DNA of 64,000 nucleotides from Psychrosphaera ytuae (GTDB taxonomy: Bacteria; Pseudomonadota; Gammaproteobacteria; Enterobacterales; Alteromonadaceae). The notes under the pieces are model-generated. The model saw only the letters and a program-made list of their open reading frames with translations, was not told the DNA's origin and made no database searches. The stretch covers positions 1,240,001 through 1,304,000 of the forward strand of contig NZ_CP072110.1 in the NCBI RefSeq assembly GCF_017638545.1. The letters are read 5' to 3'. Shown one piece after another: positions 7,171-16,189 of this stretch; positions within the stretch are counted from its first letter, which is position 1, and every line of letters starts with the position of its first letter. A program made the translations under genes and the position numbers.

Positions 7171-9507
7171 TTAATTCTCTTTTGCTTTAAACAAGCGAAG
7201 TCGATTTGCATTTGACACTACAGTCAATGACGAAAACGCCATTGCAGCACCTGCAATTACAGGGCTAAGCAGAATGCCAAAGAAGGGATATAGAATCCCC
7301 GCAGCAAAAGGAATCCCGGCTACGTTATAGACAAACGCGCCAAACAAGTTTTGTTTTATATTTCGTAAAGTAGCTTTGCTTACCGCTATGGCATCAGCTA
7401 GGCCATGAAGTGAACCACGCATTAGGGTAATGTCAGCACTTTCGATAGCTACATCAGTCCCTGTGCCTATGGCGAAGCCAACATCGGCTAACGCTAGCGC
7501 AGGAGCATCGTTGATGCCATCTCCTGTCATACCAACAATTTCGCCGCCTTCTTGTAGCTCTTTCACCTTGTTGGCTTTATCTTCTGGCAGCACTTCAGCA
7601 AGAAACTCACTAATACCCGCTTTTTTGGCAACAGCGGCGGCGGTTTCCTTGTTATCGCCCGTTAACATGATGACGCGAATCCCATTGGTTTGAAGCCGTT
7701 TAATCGCGGAAATTGAGTCTGACTTAATAGGATCTGCAACAGCAATAATTGCTGTCAGCTCGCCATTAACAGCAAAATACATTGGTGTTTTAGCTTCTTT
7801 TGCTAAAGACTGGGCTTTTCCAACGAAACCTGTAAGGTCAATGCCTTTTAACTTCATTAGTTTATCGTTTCCGAAAAGCAGGGCTTTATTGTTGCAGTTT
7901 GCTTCTACACCAAAACCCGTAATGGCGTTAAACGCTTCAATTTTTAGTAACTCAATATCCTTATCTAACGCACTTTCAACAATCGCTTGCGCTAAAGGGT
8001 GCTCTGAGCCGCTCTCTAAACTTGCAGCAAGCTGTAGTACGTCTTTTTCGTCCGTAGCTTTTGCTAAAACAATATCGGTTACCTTAGGTGCCCCTTCAGT
8101 AATAGTGCCCGTTTTATCTAAAATCATGGCAGTGATTTTAGAGGCGGTTTGCAGTGCTTCACCGTTTCGAATAAGCACGCCTGCTTCTGCGGCCTTTCCT
8201 ACTCCGACCATGACAGACATGGGCGTTGCCAAGCCCAAAGCACATGGGCAGGCAATAATGAGTACTGTAGTTGCTGATACGATGGCAAAAGCAATTGCAG
8301 GCTCAGGTCCAAAGTTAAGCCATGCTAGCGCACTTAACACAGAGATGATCATCACGACAGGCACGAAAAAAGCTGAAATAACATCAGCCAAGCGGCCAAT
8401 CGGCGGTTTAGAATTTTGTGCTCGTTTCACCATATTGATGATTTGCGCAAGCGCCGTGTCTTTTCCAACACGTGTGGCTTTAAACATAATCATGCCTGAT
8501 TTGTTCAAAGTACCAGCGACAACCTCATCTTCTTCGGCTTTTTCAACAGGCATAGGCTCGCCTGTCAGCATGGACTCATCAATAGAGGTGTGCCCTTCCA
8601 ATACCACACCATCGACGGGAATTTTTTCGCCCGGTTTTACCTTTACAATATCGTTAAGTAAAACCTGCTCAATACCAATCTGAACTTCTTTGCTATCACG
8701 AACTACGGTTGCCGTTTTGGCCTGCAAGCCGATAAGACGTTTGATAGCTTCAGAGGTTTTACCTCTGGCCTTTATTTCTAATGCCAGACCTAAATCAATT
8801 AAGCCAATAATCATGGCGGTAGCTTCAAAATAAACATGCCGTGCCATCAATGGAACGGCGTCAGGTGCAAACACGACAACCATCGAATACACCCAAGCTG
8901 TACCTGTTCCTAAAGCTATTAGAGTGTCCATATTTGCGGAGTGGTTTTTAAAGCTTTTCCAAGCGCCAACATAAAAATGCTTACCTGAAAAATACATAAC
9001 ACCAAAAGTTAAAATGCCTACAACCAGCCAAGACATGCGTTCAAGGTTTGTTTCAACCGTCATTTCTCCAACCACAATGCTGTAGATCATCAAAGGAACG
9101 CCGAGTGAAAGGGCAATAAACGTATCGCGCATTAGCTTTTTGTAATATGCCCAATCCGCCGCCTCTTTCTCGTCAAGCGCATCTGTTGCCGAGCTATCAT
9201 CAATTGGCTTCGCGTTATACCCCACAGACTCAACAGCTTTGATCAATTCTTCTGTCTTAGCTGTCCCAGAAACTGTTACAGTCCTATCAGCAAAATTCAT
9301 TTCCGCACTGACTACACCAAGAGTTGCCTTTAACGCCCCTTCAATTTTGCCTACACAGCTAGCACACCCAGCTCCTTCAATGATGAGCTGTTGGTTATGT
9401 GATACTTTCTCCAACGTATTCTCCTTACTTTTACACGAAGAGGATTGAGCTTTTGCCTGACAGCAACAGCCTGATTCGGTTTCTAAATTTGTATTAGTAG
9501 TCACCAT
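7171..9507 (-). CDS. copA: Cu(+)-exporting P1B-type ATPase
   Basis: This inner-membrane pump exports Cu(I) from the cytoplasm. Motifs in order: a Cys-rich N-terminus (SGCCCQAK), one heavy-metal-associated domain with GAGCASCVGKIE at about residues 45-56, the transmembrane metal site CPC in ACPCALGLATP near 420, the phosphorylation site DKTGT near 465, the HP motif in SEHPLAQAIV, and TGDGIND near 662. The last helices hold the Cu(I)-type YN and MxxSS signatures (FVYNVAG and MAFSSL). Length (778 residues) is normal. It is the second gene of the cueR operon, 8 bp after cueR, so it is copper-induced through the CueR operator at 9973-10003. Confidence 0.95.
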   Translation of the reverse strand: MVTTNTNLETESGCCCQAKAQSSSCKSKENTLEKVSHNQQLIIEGAGCASCVGKIEGALKATLGVVSAEMNFADRTVTVSGTAKTEELIKAVESVGYNAKPIDDSSATDALDEKEAADWAYYKKLMRDTFIALSLGVPLMIYSIVVGEMTVETNLERMSWLVVGILTFGVMYFSGKHFYVGAWKSFKNHSANMDTLIALGTGTAWVYSMVVVFAPDAVPLMARHVYFEATAMIIGLIDLGLALEIKARGKTSEAIKRLIGLQAKTATVVRDSKEVQIGIEQVLLNDIVKVKPGEKIPVDGVVLEGHTSIDESMLTGEPMPVEKAEEDEVVAGTLNKSGMIMFKATRVGKDTALAQIINMVKRAQNSKPPIGRLADVISAFFVPVVMIISVLSALAWLNFGPEPAIAFAIVSATTVLIIACPCALGLATPMSVMVGVGKAAEAGVLIRNGEALQTASKITAMILDKTGTITEGAPKVTDIVLAKATDEKDVLQLAASLESGSEHPLAQAIVESALDKDIELLKIEAFNAITGFGVEANCNNKALLFGNDKLMKLKGIDLTGFVGKAQSLAKEAKTPMYFAVNGELTAIIAVADPIKSDSISAIKRLQTNGIRVIMLTGDNKETAAAVAKKAGISEFLAEVLPEDKANKVKELQEGGEIVGMTGDGINDAPALALADVGFAIGTGTDVAIESADITLMRGSLHGLADAIAVSKATLRNIKQNLFGAFVYNVAGIPFAAGILYPFFGILLSPVIAGAAMAFSSLTVVSNANRLRLFKAKEN

Positions 9508-9515
9508 TTTTCCTC

Positions 9516-9929
9516 CTATGCCTTTTTAATTTGTTCAAAGTTTTCGATGAGATGACAAACCATGTTTGCAGTCGGTGCTTTGTCTTCCATTTCTTCCCAT
9601 TGAGAAAGAGCTGAAGACATTTTTCCTCGAAGTGCCAACATTGCTTGAAACTGTTTTTCTGTTTCTTCAAGCCGCTCTTTGATCAGACTTCTGACTAATG
9701 GGCACGCACTTTTACCATCTTCAGATTCATTAAGAATTTGCTTGATATCAGCAACGGAAAAACCAAGGTTTCTGGCACTTAAAATGAATTTAAGTCTCGA
9801 TACCTCTTTATTCGAGTATGACTTGTAGCCGTTCACTGACTTAGCAGGTTTTAACAGTCCCAATCGCGTGTAATAGCGCACCGTATCAGCAGTCGTTCCA
9901 AGGCTTTTTGCCAGCTCTGTTACTTTCAT
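9516..9929 (-). CDS. cueR: CueR-like copper-responsive MerR regulator
   Basis: The 137-residue protein has a MerR winged-helix DNA-binding head (residues 1-70; TVRYYTRLGLLKPAK), a dimerisation helix, and Cys at about 66 and later in the C-terminal loop (KSACPLVR and ANMVCHLIENF). Typical CueR proteins bind Cu(I) with two Cys near the end of the dimer helix and in the following loop; here the pair is spaced differently, so the metal site is a little unusual. It heads the operon cueR-copA-... and its own promoter contains a perfect operator (9973-10003), implying autoregulation. It is the only copper-type regulator I can see in the island. Confidence 0.85.
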   Translation of the reverse strand: MKVTELAKSLGTTADTVRYYTRLGLLKPAKSVNGYKSYSNKEVSRLKFILSARNLGFSVADIKQILNESEDGKSACPLVRSLIKERLEETEKQFQAMLALRGKMSSALSQWEEMEDKAPTANMVCHLIENFEQIKKA

Positions 9930-9972
9930 ATTTACTCCTTAGTTTTTCACCTAAGTTTGTACTCTCACCTAC

Positions 9973-10003
9973 AGCTTAGACCTGTGTCTAAGACACAGGT
10001 CAA
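9973..10003 (-). promoter_or_regulatory. CueR-type promoter and operator
   Basis: On the minus strand a -35 box TTGACC (9998-10003) and a -10 box TAAGCT (9973-9978) are separated by 19 bp, the long spacer that defines MerR-family promoters. The spacer holds a perfect 21-bp palindrome, ACCTGTGTCT-A-AGACACAGGT (9980-10000), like the CueR ACCT...AGGT dyad. It stands 44 bp upstream of cueR and would drive the whole copA operon. Confidence 0.9.
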
Positions 10004-10011
10004 GCGCTTCC

Positions 10012-10539
10012 TTATGATTTAATGTACTCAGCTATTGCTTTTATCTGTTGCTCGTTTAGCGGCATTTTGGGCATAGGCGAAGATGAGTTATTAAACTGAG
10101 GCTTCTGGAGCTTCTTAATAAAGAAGCCGATCCCTTTGTTTTTAATCGTTTCATCTAGCGCTGGGCCAACAGTGCCACCATCACCTTTCAATGAATGGCA
10201 GCCTTGGCAACCAAATTGAGTAAACAATTGCTTTCCGTCAGGCGCTATTATCTTTTCTGGCGCTACTTTTTTTGCCAAAGGTACGCTTTGGCTAGTTAGT
10301 TCCAAAAATTCAAGAACAGCTTGCGTTTCTTTACCTGTTAAATGCGCCTTTTCTCGCATATGCGGCATAATGACTTTCCATTCAGGAATAGAAAATTCAT
10401 GAACAGCGCGAGCGTTATGGCATCTTGCACAGTTGTTATTGATCACTTCTGCACCGGAAATTTTCTCTTCTGCATGGGAGCTAAAAGCAGACACAAGAGA
10501 TAAGCTGACAACCAGTAATATTTGTATAATTGTTCTCAT
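10012..10539 (-). CDS. Periplasmic di-heme cytochrome c
   Basis: A signal peptide (residues 1-23) is followed by two c-type heme sites: CARCH near residue 38 and CQGCH near residue 115, each followed by a helix and a Met-containing loop (MPHMREKAHL; SSSPMPKMPL) that could give the axial ligand. The protein of 175 residues is the last gene of a run with the porin and the small RPP protein, 14 bp after the porin. An electron-transfer role in the periplasm, perhaps serving a copper oxidase or respiratory chain, is inferred. Its promoter region may carry an FNR-like box (12347-12360). Confidence 0.85.
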   Translation of the reverse strand: MRTIIQILLVVSLSLVSAFSSHAEEKISGAEVINNNCARCHNARAVHEFSIPEWKVIMPHMREKAHLTGKETQAVLEFLELTSQSVPLAKKVAPEKIIAPDGKQLFTQFGCQGCHSLKGDGGTVGPALDETIKNKGIGFFIKKLQKPQFNNSSSPMPKMPLNEQQIKAIAEYIKS

Positions 10540-10552
10540 CTAAGTATCCCCC

Positions 10553-11758
10553 TTAAAAGCCATAGCTATATTGAATAGCGAAACGCTTGTCATCTTCACC
10601 ATCGTGAACGGTGGTATCTTCGTATGTAGCCTTAATGACAGCTCGGCTGTCTAACCAGTAATTAATGCCATAAGCCCAACGCTCTGCTTCGTTAATTTTA
10701 TTGGTCTCAGCATATTCAACGACGAAATCTGTTCCCTGCAATACATTGAACATTTTCCCAGCCATAAAAGTTGCTTGGAGATACCAGCCATTGCGATCAA
10801 ATGTGATCACATTGTTTTCTTCATGTTCATCTTCTTCGAAGGCATCGGTTTCTGTTTTGATGTATTCCCCTCTGACGATGTAATGGTTACCAATCCAGTT
10901 GATATCAAAGCCAGTTGCTGTAAATCCTAGCTCTTCATCATCATCATATTTTGCCGTGTAATAGGAAGCGCCAACCTCAATGCCCGGAAGAAAGGCATAC
11001 GCAATACGACCCCCAAATGCTTTGTCAGAGTTGTTATCCGAACTAGTTGCTTCAAACGCTAGTTCAGGAAGTTCCAAAGCGTGATCATCAACTTCTTCAT
11101 GCTCGTCTTCCTCTTCCGCATGTTCATCAACAACCTCTTCTTCGTGTTCATCCTGCACAGGCTCTTCATCATGGGCATCTTCTTCATCAGCATGAGGCGC
11201 TTCGGCAGCAAGTCCGTTGGTCACGTATACGTCAAAGAATATTTTTTGATTTTTACCCAAAGGAATAATGTGTTGAATGCCAACACCAATATCACTCATC
11301 ACAGGCAGTAAACCTTGCATAGGTTGATAGCCACCATGACCGCCTAACCCACCATAAATACCGGGAGAGAACGCTGAGCGATTAATCCAACTAGGGTGTT
11401 GATTCGGCCCATACTGGCCGAATGGGAGTAGAAATTTACCTGCGGTAAAAGTAGTTCTATCAGAAAGGAAATAATGAATATCAGCGTATTCAAGCTCGAC
11501 TTCAGTTTCCCCGTTTTCATCGACTGAGATCTCAGTTTCAGCTTCTATATGCATTTTGTCACTGAGACTAAACAAGAATATAGGTACAAATCGCGCACTG
11601 AATGCACTTGTATCCATCAATTTACTGTCTTCGAATTTTACGTCTCCATACCCCGCTAACGCGAAGCGACTATTATTTTGTTGTTCATTCGCTAAGAGTT
11701 GCCCACTCGCAACAGCGGTAGCTATTGCAAATGGCAATAATTTGAGCATGTTCATCAT
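10553..11758 (-). CDS. Outer-membrane porin with an acidic, His-rich insert
   Basis: A signal peptide (cleaved near LLANEQ) leads into a beta-barrel pattern of alternating strands ending in a C-terminal aromatic (SYGF), typical for outer-membrane porins. Around residues 187-230 there is a long acidic insert rich in Glu, Asp and His (repeats such as DEHEEE and HAEEEDEHEE), which may bind metal at the cell surface or in the channel. Starts ATG at 11758 and 11755 are both near the GGGAG site; an upstream TTG is unlikely. It lies between the RPP protein and cytochrome c genes. Substrate unknown. Confidence 0.78.
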   Translation of the reverse strand: MMNMLKLLPFAIATAVASGQLLANEQQNNSRFALAGYGDVKFEDSKLMDTSAFSARFVPIFLFSLSDKMHIEAETEISVDENGETEVELEYADIHYFLSDRTTFTAGKFLLPFGQYGPNQHPSWINRSAFSPGIYGGLGGHGGYQPMQGLLPVMSDIGVGIQHIIPLGKNQKIFFDVYVTNGLAAEAPHADEEDAHDEEPVQDEHEEEVVDEHAEEEDEHEEVDDHALELPELAFEATSSDNNSDKAFGGRIAYAFLPGIEVGASYYTAKYDDDEELGFTATGFDINWIGNHYIVRGEYIKTETDAFEEDEHEENNVITFDRNGWYLQATFMAGKMFNVLQGTDFVVEYAETNKINEAERWAYGINYWLDSRAVIKATYEDTTVHDGEDDKRFAIQYSYGF

Positions 11759-11870
11759 GGCTCCCAAAAATATTGTGCTAATTGTTCAAAACAGTTGGTT
11801 ATTTAAACCAATCAGTAAATCATTCTATTTTTGATGGGACTGGCGAAAAAAAGACGCACTGATCCCGTGG

Positions 11871-12293
11871 TTAGCCAATAATTGGGGGACGATAAGGTAA
11901 GAGATGGATGCCAGAGGCTGGCGGGGGTATCCGTTGAATAATTAAGTCTAAGTTACTATTGTTGCTACTTTCTTCTTCCTCTTGCACAAGATAGGCGTTT
12001 AAATGAAAGCTTGCACAAAAGCCACCTTCGCAACAAACACAATCGCCCGCTTTACATTTTTCACAGTCTTCATCAGCATGATTGTGTTTAGAATCTTGCA
12101 AATTTTCAGTGTGATGGTGGGTATTGTCATGCATTGTTTGATGGTGCATATTTTTGCTTGGTTGCATAATATGCGTATCGGAAGATCCATTTTGATGTTC
12201 TTCACAATTCATTGGTTTAGCTGTAACAAAACTATGCTGCGTAAGCAACACAGTTATTATCACTATTTTAAACCACCTGAAAAGTCCAAACAT
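11871..12293 (-). CDS. Small secreted Cys/His-rich protein ending YRPPIIG
   Basis: The N-terminus is a signal peptide (residues about 3-25, LFRWFKIVIITVLLTQHSFV). The mature part is rich in His, Met and Cys, including HHQTMHDNTHHHTENLQ and CEKCKAGDCVCCEGGFCASFH, a likely metal-binding cluster. The last residues, PYRPPIIG, share the RPP ending with three other small proteins of this island. I start at the ATG at 12293, 6 nt from AAGGA. It is first in the porin-cytochrome c run, as CzcI-type small proteins are in Czc operons. Similarity to CzcI is in architecture only. Confidence 0.7.
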   Translation of the reverse strand: MFGLFRWFKIVIITVLLTQHSFVTAKPMNCEEHQNGSSDTHIMQPSKNMHHQTMHDNTHHHTENLQDSKHNHADEDCEKCKAGDCVCCEGGFCASFHLNAYLVQEEEESSNNSNLDLIIQRIPPPASGIHLLPYRPPIIG

Positions 12294-12346
12294 TATCATT
12301 CCTTCTTTAGCACCTACAATATTAGCCACTTTGAAAAAATAATTTT

Positions 12347-12360
12347 ATGATCTTGATCAA
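12347..12360. promoter_or_regulatory. FNR/CRP-type dyad upstream of the RPP-porin-cytochrome genes
   Basis: ATGAT-cttg-ATCAA differs by one base from the FNR half-site pair TTGATnnnnATCAA. It is 54 bp upstream of the start at 12293, a suitable place for activation or repression. No matching regulator lies in the window. Confidence 0.4.
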
Positions 12361-12380
12361 ACTTTGAACTAAAACCTAAA

Positions 12381-12486
12381 CTTTTTACTTTTTACTTTTT
12401 ACTTTTTACTTTTTACTTTTTACTTTTTACTTTTTACTTTTTACTTTTTACTTTTTACTTTTTACTTTTTACTTTTTACTTTTTTA
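12381..12486. repeat. Heptamer tandem array (CTTTTTA)14 plus a partial copy
   Basis: Fourteen perfect copies of CTTTTTA run from 12381 to 12478, followed by a last copy with six T (12479-12486). It is non-coding and begins 88 bp upstream of the 12293 start codon. Being a 7-bp unit outside any frame, it could change promoter spacing if its copy number slips. Confidence 0.95.
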
Positions 12487-12995
12487 AACAGCTTAAACTT
12501 AACAAGTATAAAAGGGGTGTCTAATTTATACTCATGAGATTGAAGCCAAGCATGAGCACCATTAAAAAAAATAAAAACCCTACGCTCATAACTAGGTATT
12601 GAGAAAGGGATCATTTTTCGAATTGTTCAGCTTTAAGCGCAGTACTTTGCAACAATCGGTTCTATCCCGAGCACACCCAATTCCCGTTCATCAAAAGTGA
12701 TAAAATAGCCTATTGTACGTCTTTCAATGGCGATGTTTTTTGGCTTGACTCTTTAACCTTAAACATTCGCCAACTTTACTTCTTAGCTGATATTCCACCT
12801 TGATAGGTATACACCAGACTGGCACCGACTGAAAACAAGAAGTAGCTTACTATTACTGCTCTTAGTTCTTTCCAAAAAAACTATTAGCTAGGCCTTTCCT
12901 AACATAACTAAAATGGTTTAAATCCCAAAAAACGAAAGCTACCATCAATAATAGTTGCGGTAGCTCTCATCAAGTCAATATAGTATTTCTTCACA
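12487..12995. other. Non-coding stretch between the repeat and copB
   Basis: About 500 bp with no convincing gene on either strand. A short minus-strand frame near 12633-12752 (39 codons) has coding-like residues but no start and no recognisable family. It may be the remnant of a lost gene. I see no tRNA or clear terminator. Confidence 0.6.
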
Positions 12996-13856
12996 TCAGA
13001 GCCAGAACTTGATACCTGCAACAAAAGCAGTATCACGCGTACTTTGCCCATTTAACTTCGCAAAGTCGGCTGTATTACCAAATTTATTTGTCCACTCAAC
13101 GCCAACATAGGGAGCAAACTGGCGGGTAAACTCATAACGAACCCGAAAACCAATAGCACTGCTAGACAAGCCACTACCAAGGTTATTTTGGACGTCATCC
13201 TTACCGTAAAGCGTCAACTCTGCTCGTGGTTGAACAATTAACTTTTGAGTAAGTAATAGCTCATACTCAGCTTCGATCGAAAATGCACTATTACCTTGCT
13301 CTCCTAAATACGCAGTCATATCAATTTCAAACCAGTAGGGGGCTAGACCTTGTAAACCAAAAGCTAGCCATTTGCGGTTTTCACCTTCGTTATTGTAATC
13401 AAGTCGAATACCGACTTGTGTATCCCAATAAGCAGATATTGCGTGGCCCCATAGAAAATCTGTTTGGTTCTCCTCTAAATTACCTTCGCTAAAATCTCCT
13501 TCAGTTTTGATGACTAATCTATCAAAAGTAGTGCCATACCATGCCTGAAAGTCAAAAACACCTGCGTTTGTTTGCTCATTATATTCAAGACGATCCCCTA
13601 GTAGCGCGTAAAATGAATGCTCATCTGCCAAAGTCAGTCGTTTGTCGCTACTGAGTGCATAAGGGCCTTCAGTCAAAGTTGTACCTGCTGCATAAGCATG
13701 GGGGTCTCTAGCATCTTTAGGTGCATCTCCACCTTGTGCTTGCATTTTAGAATCACCCATCTCAGTCATCTCATCTTTTGCAGATACAGATACACTTATA
13801 AGGGGCAAACCTATTAATAATAGTCTTAACGTATTGGTTAGTATTAATTTTTTCAT
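12996..13856 (-). CDS. copB: CopB/PcoB outer-membrane copper-resistance protein
   Basis: After a signal peptide (residues 1-26) and a Met-containing linker (DEMTEMGDSKMQAQGG) the chain shows the CopB family pattern: DPHAYAAG, ADEHSFYALLGDRLEY, WYGTTFDRLVIKTEGD and a C-terminal barrel ending FVAGIKFWL. CopB proteins form a small beta-barrel in the outer membrane and bind or pass copper. Its start overlaps the copA stop by 4 bp (ATGA), a strong sign of translational coupling. Compared with CopB of Pseudomonas, the N-terminal Met/His repeat is short. It is the last gene of the long cus/cop run. Confidence 0.88.
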   Translation of the reverse strand: MKKLILTNTLRLLLIGLPLISVSVSAKDEMTEMGDSKMQAQGGDAPKDARDPHAYAAGTTLTEGPYALSSDKRLTLADEHSFYALLGDRLEYNEQTNAGVFDFQAWYGTTFDRLVIKTEGDFSEGNLEENQTDFLWGHAISAYWDTQVGIRLDYNNEGENRKWLAFGLQGLAPYWFEIDMTAYLGEQGNSAFSIEAEYELLLTQKLIVQPRAELTLYGKDDVQNNLGSGLSSSAIGFRVRYEFTRQFAPYVGVEWTNKFGNTADFAKLNGQSTRDTAFVAGIKFWL

Positions 13857-15676
13857 GATACAACTACCTCTCTAAACATACCTGCATCCATGTGGAATAA
13901 TAAATGGCAATGCCATGCCCAGCGACCTACGTCATGAGGTGTTGTTAAAAAACTAATTCTTTGCGCTGGTTGTACAGGGATAGTATGGCGACGAACCTGT
14001 ACATCACCTTTTTCATTCTCCAAATCGCTCCACATACCATGCAGGTGCATGGGATGTGTCATCATTGTATCGTTTTGTAAAATAACTCTTAAACGTTGAT
14101 TATGCTTCATGTGAACTGGCGTGCTTTTTCCAAATTCCAAGCCATCAAATGACCAGCTATAACGCTCCATGTTTCCAGTTAAATGTAATTCAATTTCAGC
14201 CTCTGGCTCTTGCTGGTTTGTAATTCCCTCAAGAGAATGTAAATCTGCAAGTGTTAAAACACGGCGTCCATTTTTACGTAAACCTATACCGGGATCATCA
14301 AGGTTTGTTCTAGGCATATCAACACGCATATCAACAGAAGCTCCATACTCTGTTTTTGCATGACGCACTTTAGTGCTAGCAACAGCTAATGGGTTTTTAG
14401 TCATTCCATGTTTACTATGATCCATTGCCATCGCTCCATGACCCATTGCACTATGATCCATTTTATTAGAATTCATGCCCGACATACCTGCCGTATCAGC
14501 CATTGTAGAATGCACACTATCATGGGTCATATTGCCCATCATATCTGTCATCGTTAACCATTCAACGGGGTCTAAAGAAGGTACTGGTGCATCAACGTTA
14601 GGTGCCATTGATAAAGTACCTTTAGCATAACCTGAGCGATCCATGCTTTGTGCAAAAATCGTATATGCATCATTTTTTGGCTCGACAAGTACATCATAAG
14701 TTTCACCGGGACCAAATCTAAATTCATCTACTGTCACAGGTTCAACATTTTGTCCATCAGCTTGTACAACTGTTAACTTCAGCTCAGGTATTCTTACATC
14801 AAAAAACGTATTGCTAGAACCGTTAATAAATCTAAGCCTAACCTTTTCGCCAGCTTTAAACATTCCACGCCAATTTGTCAAAGGCGCACAACCATTCATT
14901 AAAAAAGTCATTGCAGATGCTGATAAGTCTGCAAGATCTGTAGGGTTCATTCTCATTTTATTCCACATTTCCCGGCGTTGTAGCGCATTTGAAACGCTGC
15001 TATTTGAAATGTCATCAAAAAACTCTGGAACAGTAGGTTGATTAAAGTTAAATACATCGCTCTGTACTTTTAACTTGCGAAACAAATCCATTGGGTCATC
15101 ATCAGTCCAATCAGACAATTGGATGACATGCTCATTGTCAGCACTAATAATATCCTTTTCTCTTGGCTCAATAATTAATGCGCCGTACATACCTGTCATT
15201 TCTTGAAAACCACTGTGTGAGTGATACCAATATGTGCCGCTTTGTTGCAGCTTAAATTTATAAACAAAGGTTTCACCCGGCATTATACCTTTAAAGCTAA
15301 TACCCGGTACGCCATCCATTTGATACGGAAGAATGATCCCATGCCAATGAATTGAACTCGGCACTGATAATTTATTCGTTACCCTGATAGTAACGTCATC
15401 ACCTTCTCTGAGGCGCAAGGTAGGAGCTGGTATTGAGCCATTGATTGTTGTAGCCATTCTTACAACACCTGTGAAGTTTACTGGTGACTCATCTATCACC
15501 AGATCTATGACTTCCCCACTTAGTTCGGGCGCAGTACCTGTTGAAGTTCCAGCAAGCAAAGATGAAGCTGCATGAAGAACACTTGGAAAAGCAGCTAATA
15601 CACCGCCAGCAGCTAATCCTTGTACAAAGCGTCTACGTGGCGTAGAAACTTGATGTAATGGATTGTTATTTCTCAT
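13853..15676 (-). CDS. copA: CopA/PcoA-type multicopper oxidase
   Basis: This 607-residue periplasmic oxidase begins with a twin-arginine signal (RRRFVQGLAAG), consistent with export in folded form. Three cupredoxin domains follow. Copper-site blocks are visible: SSIHWHGI near residue 110, TYWYHSHSG near 150, HPMHLHGMW near 545 and WAWHCHLLFHMDAGM at the end. A Met/His-rich segment at about 380-430 (for example GMSGMNSNKMDHSAMGHGAM) is typical for CopA-type enzymes and holds extra Cu(I). It oxidises Cu(I) to the less harmful Cu(II). It is preceded by an NTF2-like gene and followed by copB. The gene name is shared with the P-type ATPase; they are unrelated. Confidence 0.93.
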   Translation of the reverse strand: MRNNNPLHQVSTPRRRFVQGLAAGGVLAAFPSVLHAASSLLAGTSTGTAPELSGEVIDLVIDESPVNFTGVVRMATTINGSIPAPTLRLREGDDVTIRVTNKLSVPSSIHWHGIILPYQMDGVPGISFKGIMPGETFVYKFKLQQSGTYWYHSHSGFQEMTGMYGALIIEPREKDIISADNEHVIQLSDWTDDDPMDLFRKLKVQSDVFNFNQPTVPEFFDDISNSSVSNALQRREMWNKMRMNPTDLADLSASAMTFLMNGCAPLTNWRGMFKAGEKVRLRFINGSSNTFFDVRIPELKLTVVQADGQNVEPVTVDEFRFGPGETYDVLVEPKNDAYTIFAQSMDRSGYAKGTLSMAPNVDAPVPSLDPVEWLTMTDMMGNMTHDSVHSTMADTAGMSGMNSNKMDHSAMGHGAMAMDHSKHGMTKNPLAVASTKVRHAKTEYGASVDMRVDMPRTNLDDPGIGLRKNGRRVLTLADLHSLEGITNQQEPEAEIELHLTGNMERYSWSFDGLEFGKSTPVHMKHNQRLRVILQNDTMMTHPMHLHGMWSDLENEKGDVQVRRHTIPVQPAQRISFLTTPHDVGRWAWHCHLLFHMDAGMFREVVVS

Positions 15677-15703
15677 TTTACTCTCCGTTGTTTGAACAAT
15701 AAA

Positions 15704-16168
15704 TTAATGTGACCAATGAATGTGCTTGATTTTCCATTCACCGTTTTGCTTTTCGAGAACCATTGTTTCCATGCCTTGATAATCACGCTCTTTGCCTTTG
15801 TATGTACCTTGAGTGTGGCTACGTGAAGCAGATATAGCGGTGTTTCCAAGTACCGTCACTTGGTGTTCTAGTGTTTTGCTCTTCACAGAAGCGAGATATT
15901 TCATATCCGACAGCATATGGTGATGGGCGTATTCATCAGCACTTCTTTCAACACGACCTCCCTCGTAGATGGTCACATCATCAGCCAACTGTGCTCTTGC
16001 TAGATCCTTATTACCCGTTTCTAGTGCTTGATGAAATGCCAAAACAACTTTTGCGGCAGGGGTATCTATACCTTTAAACAAACCTTTGTCTTTGTTCTTA
16101 TCACCATGAGCGCTTGCTGCGAAGCTAAACGTCATTAATAAAACGAGTAATATATTTATTGTTTTCAT
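15704..16168 (-). CDS. Secreted NTF2/SnoaL-like protein
   Basis: A signal peptide (residues 1-20, cleavage near ASAHG) precedes an NTF2-like (DUF4440/SnoaL) fold: AAKVVLAFHQALETGNKD, LADDVTIYEGGRVE, HHHML, and ending EKQNGEWKIKHIHWSH. Such proteins sit with copA in copper operons. The fold often binds small ligands; none is known here. The His-rich ending and periplasmic location would suit metal binding. It is 27 bp upstream of copA on the same strand. Confidence 0.75.
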   Translation of the reverse strand: MKTINILLVLLMTFSFAASAHGDKNKDKGLFKGIDTPAAKVVLAFHQALETGNKDLARAQLADDVTIYEGGRVERSADEYAHHHMLSDMKYLASVKSKTLEHQVTVLGNTAISASRSHTQGTYKGKERDYQGMETMVLEKQNGEWKIKHIHWSH

Positions 16169-16189
16169 TTTTATTTTCTCTTTTAAGTT

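Noticed and set aside
7841..8683. Long plus-strand frame opposite the copper ATPase gene
   Set aside because: The minus frame holds every P-type ATPase motif; the plus frame shows no family features.
12381..12486. The heptamer array as a CRISPR array
   Set aside because: Units are 7 bp with no spacers between them; it is a simple tandem repeat.
12633..12752. A short minus-strand coding-like stretch as a gene
   Set aside because: It has 39 codons, no start codon or ribosome site and no recognisable family; kept only as a possible relic.
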